DNA of 64,000 nt from Holophagae bacterium. GTDB taxonomy: Bacteria > Acidobacteriota > Holophagae > Acanthopleuribacterales > Acanthopleuribacteraceae. Shown in pieces: positions 8,942-17,667 of the stretch. The notes under the pieces are model-generated. The model worked only from the letters and a program-made list of their open reading frames with translations, was not told where the DNA came from and did no database searches. The stretch is from the NCBI GenBank assembly GCA_030429565.1, contig JAUIFE010000031.1:39567-103566 (forward strand), read 5' to 3'. The translations under genes and the position numbers were made by a program. The number at the start of each line of letters is the position of its first letter. The stretch's first letter is position 1.

Positions 8942-9211
8942 TTAATCGAGGACGCGCATTTCGATGCCTGGTTTGAACTTGACGGTGTACGTTTCGGGGA
9001 TCTCGATGGTTTTCGCGCGTTGGATATCACGGCCTACGCTTTTTTTGCGGAGTTTCTTTTGGAAGACACCAAACCCACGGATTTCAATTCGCTCACCGCG
9101 AACCAGGGAATCTTTCATCTCGTCCAAAATGACATCTACTGCTTTTAAGGCAACGACTCGGGGAATGTCCACACGTTCGGTAATTTTCTCAGCAATGTCG
9201 ATCTTGATCAT
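8942..9211 (-). CDS. HU/IHF-family DNA-binding protein
   Basis: The protein has 89 residues when started at the ATG at 9211, which is preceded by GGAGG. The open frame runs further upstream, but that part is non-coding in character. The N-terminal helices (IAEKITERVDIPRVVALKAVDVILDEM) and the RIEIRGFGVFQKK strand-turn are diagnostic of the HU/IHF family. The arm normally reads GRNPxTGE; here it is GRDIQRAKTIEIPETYTVKFKPG, so the DNA-intercalating Pro of the tip is moved or replaced. Small basic dimers of this kind bend DNA and organise the nucleoid. It may be a diverged HU paralogue rather than the main HU. Confidence 0.9.
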   Translation of the reverse strand: MIKIDIAEKITERVDIPRVVALKAVDVILDEMKDSLVRGERIEIRGFGVFQKKLRKKSVGRDIQRAKTIEIPETYTVKFKPGIEMRVLD

Positions 9212-9653
9212 CTGGATAACCTCCGGAGAAGGTCTGTCGTCGACCTTTTCACCTGGTAACTTGCGTGGTGTACCTGCTTGCCGGCCTTCCGTTAAAGTTC
9301 CGCCAAGGCGATGCAAAGCAATGCACCAAAAGCGCTATCTTCTTCAAAAGGTGATGGTAAGCGGGGGACCAGTTCAAGCATGATAACACAAATCTCGGCG
9401 GGGAAAAACGATAGATCCACTAAAATGAGCTTGTTGGGCCTTTTTGGGGACCATTTGCCCCTCGTTTTCCCCTCGTTTTTTCGTTTGTTTTCGCCCGCTT
9501 GATTGTGATTGACCCATGAGGTCATAGGTGATTTTCAGTTAACAAGAAATTTTGTTTCGCCGTCGTCCTTTATCCTTATAAATGATGGTTTGCAGGATTT
9601 TAGTCGTAAATCCGGTCGGAAATGGGGGCCGGTGGTCGACGATTGTTCCTGAT
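9212..9653. other. Intergenic region upstream of the HU gene
   Basis: These 442 bases, between the HU start and the decayed SCO gene, show no supported gene. A poly-pyrimidine stretch around 9435-9500 and an AT-rich segment at 9540-9600 probably include the HU promoter, but I could not fix it to a hexamer pair. Confidence 0.25.
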
Positions 9654-10388
9654 TTAGCGGCCTGTTTCAGCTTTCGGCGTCTCGCGCTGCAAGATGTTGA
9701 TGTCTTCAATTAATCGCGTGACATCAACGGTGCGGGTTCCGTTGTAAACGCCGCGAATCCGTCCTTTACCGTCAACCAGGAACAGGTTTTCGGGGTGCAG
9801 GAAGGTTTCGCTGCCGGCGTTTTGATTTTTACCTGAATTGAGCGATTCGGGTGGATGAAATCACACAAAATGTTGGTGCGATTTCGCCACTAAGAATCGC
9901 TCATTTCAGGTTTTAAGGCCGTCGGCAAAGTAAGAGCCGCGCGCCGGCTGGTAGGTGGCGTCCTTGTCACCAGTGGTTAGCTGCCAACGCGTGCTGTCGA
10001 TGCCAAACTTTGCGGCGTAAGCGGCGAGCACGGCCGGGCTGTCCATGTCGGGCGTAACCGAATAGAAAATGAGCGTTACTTCGGCGACTTCGTCTTGAAC
10101 GCGCTTGAGGTTGCGTGTGAGCGTGGCGCAAATGCCCGGGCAGCTGGTGTAAAAGAAATCGGCGGCGTGGATCTTACCCAGCAGGTCGGCGCGACGCACG
10201 GTTGCGCCTTGTTGGTTGGTGAACTGGAAGTCGGCGATGCGGTGACGGCCGACCTCGGTCGTGGCTGATTCGGTGTCGGGTCGGCGTGGTGTGAAATCGG
10301 CACTGTCGTAGAACGGCAATTGCGGGGCGGTGCTTGCGGCGGCCTTAAGCCAAGCCGGGTGATTGGGCGTTTCCCGGTGACGCCTCAA
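9654..10388 (-). pseudogene. SCO1/SenC-type copper chaperone, disrupted by a mobile element
   Basis: SCO proteins are thioredoxin-fold copper chaperones for cytochrome oxidase. The first part (10388-9912) carries LPFYDSADFTP, HRIADFQFTNQQG and the metal/redox CxxxC motif in TSCPGICATLTRNL, then VTPDMDSPAVLAAYAAKFG. The frame meets a TGA at once inside an 81 bp element at 9831-9911. Removing the element and one 3 bp target copy rejoins GLK-NQNAGSETFLHPENLFLVDG in frame and restores the conserved His region and a normal C-terminus ending at 9654. The 5' end has only a weak TTG start and no signal peptide or anchor, so the gene may also have lost its beginning. The chaperone is not expected to work. 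Confidence 0.88.
9831..9911. mobile_element. Miniature inverted-repeat element, 81 bp copy inside the SCO gene
   Basis: Left end ACCTGAATTGAGCGATTC; the right end is its reverse complement with one change. The imperfect arms extend to about 36 bases, so the whole element folds into one hairpin. It is flanked by TTT at 9828-9830 and 9912-9914, read as a 3 bp target duplication because excision of 84 bases restores the SCO frame. It looks like an internal-deletion derivative of the 162-183 bp copies, joined at a GTGCGA repeat. Confidence 0.85.
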
Positions 10389-10651
10389 GATGGGTTAACC
10401 GGCCGAGCTCTAGTTCTTTTGATCCACTGGGCATCACGGCGATGTTTCATGGCGGGTTATGTTCGTTTAAACGGTGTCTGGTGCTGATCCCTTATTCCTA
10501 GAAAGACCGCATGCCGTAGGGCATGCGGTGTGTCGCAATGATTAACGGTTTAGCGCAGAGGGTTAGAATTGGCTAATGGAGAGGCCGCTGTCCTAAGGGC
10601 ATGGTTCGCGATTCGTATTTCCTTTAGTGAGAGCCCGCGAAAGGGTGCCGG
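10389..10651. other. Intergenic region between the SCO remnant and the Pro-rich protein gene
   Basis: No gene is supported here. It holds the terminator of the Pro-rich protein gene (10507-10528) and perhaps a remnant of the original SCO 5' end. Confidence 0.25.
10507..10528 (-). terminator. Terminator hairpin after the Pro-rich protein gene
   Basis: A perfect 9 bp stem CCGCATGCC/GGCATGCGG with a 4-base loop, followed on the minus strand by TCTTTCT. The same stem recurs in the GH5 terminator at 11745. Confidence 0.6.
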
Positions 10652-11287
10652 CTAGGTTTTCTTGCGCCAATTGGAAGATTGGGCACCTGCTCCGGTGTTC
10701 GGAACTCCGCCACCTTCCGGACCGACGTGGAACACTTCAATTGTTTGGTTCCTAAACCGGAATCTTATCGATTGGCCCCTTTCCACTTGGTACCAATAGG
10801 CACCATCATCGGTGGCTCGAAACAAATGGAAATTGTTCTTGATGAAACCTGTAACCCTGGGTTGGGTGAGCGTTGTCGAACCATCACGAAAGTGCTTAGA
10901 TCCGCTGGACAAAAAGCGGATATTTCCGTTTTGGGCGGCAGCCTCCACCGGATTGGCGGGGGGTGCCGGCTGGTGGGGTTGGGGCGGGGGCGCTGCATGG
11001 AAGGCTTGAGGAGCACCGTACATGGGTTGGCCATATGGATCCACGGGTTGGGGGTATGGAAACGTGGCCGGAGGTGGCGTAAACATTGGTTGTCCATATG
11101 GGCCCACCCATAAGGGCAAGGGAGCCATCGGTTGACCAAATTGATCAACGGGGTAGGGAGCCATGGGGATCCCTTGCGGCGGCATCGGAGGAACAAACTG
11201 CTGCTGCATGGGTTGACCTTGTGGCGGCCCTGGGTAAACAAGGGGTATCGGGGCAGTAAACGGCTGACCGTTATTGTGTTGGTACAT
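10652..11287 (-). CDS. Pro/Gln/Gly-rich protein with YGQPM repeats and a small C-terminal domain
   Basis: AGGAG lies 6 bases before the ATG at 11287. Residues 1-115 are low complexity, with repeated FGQPM/YGQPM and PPQG units. The Pro-rich stretch is followed by a compact region (about 120-195) with NGNIRFLSSGSKHFRDGSTTLTQPRVTGFIKNNFHLFRATDDGAYWYQVERGQSIRFRFRNQTIEVFHVG, which looks like a small beta domain. There is no signal peptide. Such N-terminal regions occur in proteins that form condensates, assemble at the envelope or precede membrane domains; none can be assigned here. It is a stand-alone gene with its own terminator. Confidence 0.65.
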   Translation of the reverse strand: MYQHNNGQPFTAPIPLVYPGPPQGQPMQQQFVPPMPPQGIPMAPYPVDQFGQPMAPLPLWVGPYGQPMFTPPPATFPYPQPVDPYGQPMYGAPQAFHAAPPPQPHQPAPPANPVEAAAQNGNIRFLSSGSKHFRDGSTTLTQPRVTGFIKNNFHLFRATDDGAYWYQVERGQSIRFRFRNQTIEVFHVGPEGGGVPNTGAGAQSSNWRKKT

Positions 11288-11744
11288 ACACGACTCCTGA
11301 TTGGTTTATAAATGATGCACCCAATTCACTCGGACTCGGGTACACCCCCAAACGCCGGTTGAAACCATGGTTTGGTCAAAGCCGGTTCTGAGTATGGGGG
11401 ACCTCCAAATTGCAAGGACGATGCCGCCGGTTACCGCGGCCTTTTTTCTGTCGGGGCCGGTCCGGAACGCCCTGACAAGGTGGTTTCACGAATTCAAACC
11501 AGGGTGTTGTGTTGTGTTTAAATGTTTGTTTTTAATGTGTTTGTTGGTTTTTGTGGGCGCTGCTGTCCGAGACAAGTCGGGTGGTCTTGACAACTGTGGG
11601 TGAGAGAATACCGGTGCCCGGGTGGCCTTGAGACCTGAAACCAGTTGAGATACAGGTGTCACTTGTGCTCATGGACTGGAGCTCGATGAAGGAGGCGCCA
11701 GAGTTTTGGCGGAATAGGTAAAAAATCGATCCCCCAAAAAAAAA
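11288..11744. other. Intergenic region upstream of the Pro-rich protein gene
   Basis: The stretch of about 460 bases should contain the promoter of the Pro-rich protein gene. A plus-strand frame of 78 codons at 11367 has no ribosome site or recognisable product and is not accepted as a gene. Confidence 0.25.
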
Positions 11745-11766
11745 CCGCATGCCGGGCGGCATGCGG
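11733..11766 (-). terminator. Rho-independent terminator of the GH9-GH5 transcript
   Basis: The 9 bp stem CCGCATGCC-GGGC-GGCATGCGG (11745-11766) is followed on the minus strand by a run of eight T (11737-11744). It lies 75 bases past the GH5 stop codon. Confidence 0.85.
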
Positions 11767-11840
11767 AAAAAGCCTTGATACAGAAGAGTGGCTGAGAGAG
11801 ATGGGCGTCGTCCTGCGTATCACGGCGACGCCGTTGTGTT

Positions 11841-13712
11841 TTAAAGTGGCGTGACCGAGAACCAGTTCAGGTTCCAACCACCGGCTGGTGCGAAGATGCC
11901 GAAGCGCTGCATGCCCGCAGGCAATTCAACTACCGTTTCAATGGTTTCCCAGTTTTGCCAACCGCCGGTACGCGGCACATTGAGCTTTTGGTAAACGATG
12001 TCGCCGCCGGCTTTTTCGAACTGCAGCTCACCGCCGCCGTTCTGGCTGGCGACGCGGAAGGCGACACGGTAGCGGCCGGCACGGGGCAGGTCCATTTCGG
12101 GGTAGGACATCCAGTCGCCGGGGTCAATCCAGCCAACATTTTGGCCGCCACCTTGGTCGCTGCAACCTTCGAGTTGGACGCCGTTCATGACCAGGTAATC
12201 CTCGCCCTGCATGACGAGGGTTTCGCCGCCGGGGTTGTCACCGCCCTGGACGTCGAACCAGTTGATGTTAAAACCGCCGGTCAGGGCGAGCAGGCCGAGG
12301 CGTTGTTCGCCGGCGGGCAGATCCAGGTCAACCGTGACGTTGGTCCAGTTCTGCCAGGCGCCCGTGGCCGGGATGTTGACAATCGCGTAGACCGCCGCGC
12401 CGCCGCCTTGCTCGATTTGCAGTTGGCCCGCGTTTAAGCCGGCAACGCGCAAGTTCATCGTGTAGCGGCCCGCGCTGGGGACGTTGACGGCGTAGCTCAG
12501 CCAGTCGCCGGGGTCAATCCAGCCGACATTGAGGCCGCCGCCTTGGTCACTGGTATTTTCGGTTTGAATGCCGTCCATTTCGCAATAGGCCTCGGCTTCA
12601 ATTTTGCCTGGCAGCGTGGCGCTTTGATCGCAGCCGTCGCCGCCGTCGGATCCATCGCCGCCGTCGGATCCATCGCCGCCGTCACCGCCGTCGCCACCGT
12701 CACCGCCATCGCCGCCGTCACCACCACCGGGGATGGGGTCGGCCGCGCGCACGAGGTTGCGCACCAAACGGCCCGAGGGCGTCAGCGCGCCGTCGTTCCA
12801 GCCGCCGCTTGTGCTTGCGCCCGGCCACATGGCCGAAGCGCCTTCGGATTTGTCGTTGACGGCCCAGTTGGCGTGGCTGATGCCGTTTGCTTTCATGAAG
12901 TTAATCCAGGCACGGGTTTCGCCCTCGTTCACACCGCCGTCACCGTTGGCGTTAACGGTGCCCCACTCGGTGACAAACAAGGCGATGCCGTTGTTCATGG
13001 CTGCTTGAGCTTTGTCGCGCAAGTACTGACCGTGCGTGCCCGCGTAGAAGTGCAAGGTGTAGGCGATGTTGTTGGCATTAATCGGGTTCCACGAAGCCTC
13101 TTCGACTTCCTGCGAGTAGAAACGCGTGCCGACAATTATCAGGTTGTCGGGATCGATTTGGCGGATGGCGCCAATCACGCGTTCCGCGTAGGGTTTGATG
13201 TGGTTGTCCCATGACGCGTCGCCCAGCGGTTCGTTGTAAATCTCGTAAATCACATTGGGATGGTTGCCGTAGCGGCGCGCCATATCTTGGAAGAAGCTGA
13301 CCGCTTGGTCGGGGTACTGGTGGGCGTGGTGCGAGTGCCAGTCAATGATGACGTAGATGTCGTTGGCAATCGCTGCATCAACCACGCGCATCACTTTTTG
13401 TCGGTTGCCGTCCGGGTCTTGGAAGTAACCGCCGCCGTCGTCAACACCCATGGCCGCGCGTACAACGGTGGCGTTCCAGTCGCGTTTCAGCCAGCCGACA
13501 ACGTCGCCGTTGTAGAACTTCTCGCCGCCCCAGCCGTTGTTGCTCCAGAACAGGCTGGCGCCACCGAGACTAACTGCTTTGCCGCCGCTGACGACGCGGT
13601 TACCGCTGACGGTCAGCGGTGGGACCGCCCAGGCGGTGGCACAGGTCAACGCAAAGAGCAGACACAGCAGCAAGCTGCGCTGAAAAGAACGAATGAAATG
13701 AATTGGAAACAT
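11841..13712 (-). CDS. Secreted GH5 endoglucanase with two C-terminal CBM6 modules
   Basis: Signal peptide at residues 1-29 (cut near AWA). The GH5 catalytic domain (about 31-325) is of the GH5_2 endo-beta-1,4-glucanase type, with the acid/base Glu in YEIYNEP (E161), the nucleophile in FVTEWGT (E249), and VIIDWHSHHAHQYP and the substrate-binding HFYAGTHGQYLRD in between. A Gly/Asp/Ser linker (about 328-361, GGDGGDG repeats) leads to two CBM6 modules (about 368-490 and 500-623), each with the IEAE-Y...GGG.NVGWIDPGDW pattern. It probably cleaves cellulose or mixed-linkage glucan outside the cell. It is 83 bases downstream of GH9 in the same direction, and GAGGAG precedes the ATG. Confidence 0.95.
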   Translation of the reverse strand: MFPIHFIRSFQRSLLLCLLFALTCATAWAVPPLTVSGNRVVSGGKAVSLGGASLFWSNNGWGGEKFYNGDVVGWLKRDWNATVVRAAMGVDDGGGYFQDPDGNRQKVMRVVDAAIANDIYVIIDWHSHHAHQYPDQAVSFFQDMARRYGNHPNVIYEIYNEPLGDASWDNHIKPYAERVIGAIRQIDPDNLIIVGTRFYSQEVEEASWNPINANNIAYTLHFYAGTHGQYLRDKAQAAMNNGIALFVTEWGTVNANGDGGVNEGETRAWINFMKANGISHANWAVNDKSEGASAMWPGASTSGGWNDGALTPSGRLVRNLVRAADPIPGGGDGGDGGDGGDGGDGGDGSDGGDGSDGGDGCDQSATLPGKIEAEAYCEMDGIQTENTSDQGGGLNVGWIDPGDWLSYAVNVPSAGRYTMNLRVAGLNAGQLQIEQGGGAAVYAIVNIPATGAWQNWTNVTVDLDLPAGEQRLGLLALTGGFNINWFDVQGGDNPGGETLVMQGEDYLVMNGVQLEGCSDQGGGQNVGWIDPGDWMSYPEMDLPRAGRYRVAFRVASQNGGGELQFEKAGGDIVYQKLNVPRTGGWQNWETIETVVELPAGMQRFGIFAPAGGWNLNWFSVTPL

Positions 13713-13736
13713 CGTTTTCTCCTCAAAAATCGATTG

Positions 13737-13781
13737 AAAAAAGGTGGGCGGACACGGGCCGGGGGGCGACCCGCACCGCCC
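13737..13781 (-). terminator. Attenuator-like hairpin between GH9 and GH5
   Basis: On the minus strand a GGGCGG...CCGCCC stem (13746-13781) with an inner CGGG/CCCG pairing is followed after three bases by six T (13737-13742). It sits between the GH9 stop and the GH5 ribosome site, so it could lower GH5 expression relative to GH9, or protect the GH9 message end. Confidence 0.5.
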
Positions 13782-13795
13782 TGGGAGGGTTCAAC

Positions 13796-16700
13796 TTACT
13801 GACACACCGAACCTTGAATGACCGGGATTTCCGGCTCGCCGTTCGGCGTACCCAGCACGCCTTTGAAACCAAAAACCACCGTTTGGCCAGGCTGGATGAC
13901 GCGGTTCCAGTCGAGGTGACCCGCGCGAATTTCGCCCGATCCCTCGCCGTCAATGACCGCGTTCCACGCGTGTTCGAGGCGATCCCGCGTGAAGGTCCAA
14001 CTGATGTTCCAGCCGTCGATCGGCGTATCGCCGTCGTTGGTGATTTCAATGTTGGCCACGAAACCGGTGTTCCACACGTTTTGGATGACGTAACGGCAGC
14101 TACCACCCGCAACCGGAACGCCGATGATCGTGACCGAGTCGCTGACACCGGTGCTGCTGTTCTCGTTTAACAGCTCCAGTTCAATCGTGTTTTCGCCGAG
14201 GTTGAGGCCGTCGCTGACGGTCATCGGCGCGTTAAGTGGGAAGGTGCCCAGGTCGGCACCGTTCACGCGGGCGGCAACGGCTGTGCCGCCGGTGGCGTTA
14301 AAGGTCACCGAAACCGCGTCACCGATGGTGAAACTGTCGAAATCGGCCGGCGCGGTGATCGACAGTTCGGGTTCGGGAACTTGCAGGAACACCGTGATGC
14401 TGTCGCCGACGGAAGGGTCGTCGGCCAGTTGCACATCAAGCACGTTGGGACCGTCAACCAAGTTGACAACAACCGGGCTGGTGACGTCGCCCAAGTCGAT
14501 GCCGTTGTTGCTCAACAGCACGGTGCTGTCGGTGTTGGCCACGTCGAAGCGCACCAACACTTGGCTGGTTTCCAGTTTGTTGACAACCGTGCCGTCGGCG
14601 GGGGCGGTGAAGCTCAGGCGCGGCGTGGGGGCGACGACGGTGATCGTTGCCTCGGCGCGTACTGAGGGGCGACCGACCAGGCTTAAGGTTAAGGTGTGGG
14701 GGCCGACCGCGAGCTCTTCGAGCGTGGTCGGACTGGTGACCACGCCTTGGTCTTCGCCATCGACAGCCAGTTGTACATCGTAGGGACTGTCTTTGCTGAA
14801 GCGCAGCGGAACCGCTTGGTTCCAATCAAAACTTTCGCCGTCGCGCGGTGCCGCCAAGCTGAGTGCGTGTTCGGCGATGGTGATCGAAACCGTTGCGGCG
14901 GCGGATGACAAACCGTCGTTGTCAATCGCACGGAACATAAACTGATCCTGGCCGGCGGCGTTGCCGTTGGGTTCATAGGTCAAGGCCGGTGCGTTGCCGC
15001 TCAGTGCGCCGCGATTGGGGACACTCAGGATTTCGTAAGCGGTGACCTCGCCGTCGGCGTCGTCGGCTTGAAGGGTGAAAGCAGCCGGCACGCCGATATA
15101 GGTGCTCAGCGATTGGTTGTCGGCCGTTGGTGGGCAACCCGCGTTGCAGCCACCCGCCGGCTCGATGCCCGCGATACGTTGGCCGCCGCGATAAACCGGG
15201 ATGCGTTCGGTTTTGACACCGAAGGAACCGCCGCCGCCGTCGATACCGGCGAAGCTGAAATCGTTGCTGTTATCCCAAACAGCCGCGTTGCTGTTGAGGG
15301 TCAAACGGAATTGGACCTGTTTCTTCGAGGCCGACTGGCCGGCGGGTGCAATCGACACGTCGTCGAAGTGAACTTCAATGAAGTAAATGTGGTTGGCCGC
15401 GTCATAGACTTTTGGCCAAGTGAAACCCGAACCTTGGTTGTAGGCCGTGCGTGCGCTGACATCCTCAACCGTGAAGCCCGCCGCGTAGATTTCGCTTAAA
15501 TCAACGTAATAACGATAACTGAGGTTGGTGTCGTTGCGCGACGGCCATGCCGAATGGTTGTGCAGTGTGCCGGCGACTTCGATGAAGTTGTTGCCGGAAG
15601 CGTTGGGTTTGGCGGTGACAAAATACTCGTCGTCGCGTGGTTCGGGTTGGGGGAAGGTCGCGTCGGGTTCGCCGCCGAATTCCAGGTACAGGCGGGCGAC
15701 GGCCGAGGTGAAACCGGCGTTGTAATCGGTGGCGACTTCGTTGCGGATGTAATCGTCGCGTGAATCGCTGTAGTTGTCGCTGTCGTCCGGGCCGCCGACA
15801 AGTGCGCCGTACAAAATGTGACGGTTTTCAACGGGATCGTTAATCGCGTCGTTCCAGCTGCCGTGGGCGGTGCGGTGGTGGGGTTTGGTGGGTGCGTTGT
15901 TGCCGTAACCAATCACATAACTGCTGTTGCGCGGGTTGTTGCCGAGCATGTACTCAACTTGGCGTACGGCGAAACCGTGGTAACGATCAACCAAATCGCC
16001 GTCGCCGCCGTTGGCTTGCAGGTAATCGGCGTAAACCAAGGCGATGAACGAGGTGTTGGCCGCATAACGCAAAGCGCCCCAGGTATCCAAATAAGCCAAG
16101 CCACCTGGCGTGTAACGCACGCGGTTGCCGTTGGTGCCCACCGTCCAGTAGTCGAGCCAGCGCTGGGCGTCTTCTTTGTAACGCGCTTCACCGGTGGCGG
16201 CCGCCATCATCACGTAACAGCCGTAAGACTTGTCGTCCCAGGCATGGGTCCAGCGGTAACTCTTGGCACTTTGGCCTTGCTCGGTGCTCAGACCTTCGTA
16301 CTCTTCACGCGCTTTGTTCAGGTAGGCCGCTTCACCGGTGGCGCGGTGCAACCACAAGGCGCCCCACACCAGTTCGTCTTGGTAACCGCTCCACGAACGA
16401 TAAAACGCCGTGGCGTCGGTAATGCACTCGTGGTACGCGCCGCGATAGGTGTCGGCGAAGTTGTAGAGTTGACGCGCGTGTTCTTGCAGCGTGTCGGCAT
16501 AGGCCGCGTCGACTTCGCGGAAAACCATTGAGGCCGCTGCCAAAGCCGCCGCCGTTTCACCGGTCAAGTCGGAACCGGGACAACTTGCATCCACTTTGTA
16601 AGCAGGGCGCGCCATCGGCATAACTTCGGCGCTGCCCCACCAGCTGTGGTCGGCTTGGCCGCTGCCGACTTGGCCGTAAAATTCGTTGGGTGCGGTGTGG

Positions 16701-17119
16701 CATTTTAAAAAGTAATCGGTGGCCCACTTGAGGTTGGCCAAAGCTGCATTGTACTGACCGCTTTGCACATAGGCGTCGCGGTACTCGACCATGCCCCAGG
16801 CCAACATGGTGGTGGTGGCGGCCATCGGGAAACCAAATTTGACGTGATCGCCGGCGTCGTACCAACCACCGGTTAGGTCGTGGCCCACATCGGCGCCGTC
16901 TTGGAGGGCGGAATCGCCGCGCCAGGAAACGCGGTTATCGGCCGGCAGCGGACCCGAACGTTGCGCCTCGTAAAAGAACATCGATTTTTGCAGGACCTCG
17001 CCGTAGTTGGGCGTGTCGGATGTTTGGGCCAAGACCGGCGCAGCGGCGCCGACGATCAGCAACGCCGCCAGAAACAACGTGCCGAGGCTCTGTCGCAGAA
17101 AACCTAATCGAAAGGTCAT
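13796..17119 (-). CDS. Secreted multimodular GH9 endoglucanase (GH9-CBM3c-Ig-like-CBM2)
   Basis: ATG at 17119 follows GAGGAGAG; upstream codons in the frame lack a site. The 1107-residue product has a signal peptide (1-31). The GH9 domain (about 37-485) carries GGWYDAGDHVKFGFP (catalytic Asp at 88/91), HHRTAHGSW and the acid Glu in RNEVATDYNAGF (E460). Next is a CBM3c-like module (about 494-640), which in theme-B GH9 enzymes guides the cellulose chain, then a cadherin-like domain (DADGEVTAYEIL, FMFRAIDNDG) and several Ig-like domains. A CBM2 follows at the end (CRYVIQNVWNTGFVANIEITN...GWNISWTF). The architecture predicts a processive endocellulase. First gene of the GH9-GH5 transcript. Confidence 0.95.
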   Translation of the reverse strand: MTFRLGFLRQSLGTLFLAALLIVGAAAPVLAQTSDTPNYGEVLQKSMFFYEAQRSGPLPADNRVSWRGDSALQDGADVGHDLTGGWYDAGDHVKFGFPMAATTTMLAWGMVEYRDAYVQSGQYNAALANLKWATDYFLKCHTAPNEFYGQVGSGQADHSWWGSAEVMPMARPAYKVDASCPGSDLTGETAAALAAASMVFREVDAAYADTLQEHARQLYNFADTYRGAYHECITDATAFYRSWSGYQDELVWGALWLHRATGEAAYLNKAREEYEGLSTEQGQSAKSYRWTHAWDDKSYGCYVMMAAATGEARYKEDAQRWLDYWTVGTNGNRVRYTPGGLAYLDTWGALRYAANTSFIALVYADYLQANGGDGDLVDRYHGFAVRQVEYMLGNNPRNSSYVIGYGNNAPTKPHHRTAHGSWNDAINDPVENRHILYGALVGGPDDSDNYSDSRDDYIRNEVATDYNAGFTSAVARLYLEFGGEPDATFPQPEPRDDEYFVTAKPNASGNNFIEVAGTLHNHSAWPSRNDTNLSYRYYVDLSEIYAAGFTVEDVSARTAYNQGSGFTWPKVYDAANHIYFIEVHFDDVSIAPAGQSASKKQVQFRLTLNSNAAVWDNSNDFSFAGIDGGGGSFGVKTERIPVYRGGQRIAGIEPAGGCNAGCPPTADNQSLSTYIGVPAAFTLQADDADGEVTAYEILSVPNRGALSGNAPALTYEPNGNAAGQDQFMFRAIDNDGLSSAAATVSITIAEHALSLAAPRDGESFDWNQAVPLRFSKDSPYDVQLAVDGEDQGVVTSPTTLEELAVGPHTLTLSLVGRPSVRAEATITVVAPTPRLSFTAPADGTVVNKLETSQVLVRFDVANTDSTVLLSNNGIDLGDVTSPVVVNLVDGPNVLDVQLADDPSVGDSITVFLQVPEPELSITAPADFDSFTIGDAVSVTFNATGGTAVAARVNGADLGTFPLNAPMTVSDGLNLGENTIELELLNENSSTGVSDSVTIIGVPVAGGSCRYVIQNVWNTGFVANIEITNDGDTPIDGWNISWTFTRDRLEHAWNAVIDGEGSGEIRAGHLDWNRVIQPGQTVVFGFKGVLGTPNGEPEIPVIQGSVCQ

Positions 17120-17427
17120 GAAACTCTCCTCAAAAAGTGAAAGAAGGTAAAGCGCGGTTTGGGCATGGCAAAGCCGTCCCTTGTTTGCCTTGGAACAGGC
17201 ACAAAGGCATGGGCGTACCAAAACCGGGCGAGGTTAGAAGACCTAGAAACGAAGGGACACCAAGCGAAGGAAGCAGGGCGGCGGGTCCCATTCGTGTGTT
17301 GCCGAAAAAGCGCGAAAAGGGCTACAGCGTGTTGCCTAATATTTGTGAAGCATGGCGTGATCGATTGTGAAGAACAGCGGTCGCGTGTGCTGTGTGTGAT
17401 CAATCATGAATGCTGTCTAAAAGTAAG

Positions 17428-17441
17428 GAAAAGCGCTGTCG
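17428..17441. promoter_or_regulatory. Weaker operator-like site in the GH9 leader
   Basis: Ten of 14 positions match the operator palindrome; the AGCGCTGTC half is complete and the other half degenerate. It lies about 200 bases inside the predicted GH9 transcript and could be an auxiliary site. Confidence 0.35.
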
Positions 17442-17638
17442 ATTTCGTGAATTTTGGGTTTGTGTGTGAACGAAAACAAGAAAAGAGAATGGTTCAAAAA
17501 GAGGAACCAAAAGTGTGTGGTGTAGCTGAGATGAAGATCATCCATGTCATTAAAAAAGTGACGCGGGTGTGCAGCTAATGAATTAAGAGAATGAATAAAA
17601 GAAACAAGGAAAAAGTGTTTCCTGTGAAGGACAAGGTT

Positions 17639-17667
17639 ATCTTAGGTCTGTGTGACAACGCTGTCAT
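17639..17667 (-). promoter_or_regulatory. GH9-GH5 promoter overlapped by a LacI-type operator
   Basis: On the minus strand, -35 ATGACA (17662-17667), 17 bp, -10 TAAGAT (17639-17644). The perfect 14 bp palindrome-like site TGACAACGCTGTCA (17653-17666) covers the -35 box, so bound repressor would block RNA polymerase. The same layout occurs at the TonB receptor promoter. Confidence 0.75.

Noticed and set aside
12543..13214. A 223-codon plus-strand frame with Val/Ala repeats
   Set aside because: Antisense shadow of the GH5 linker and catalytic domain; the repeats mirror the GGD linker codons.
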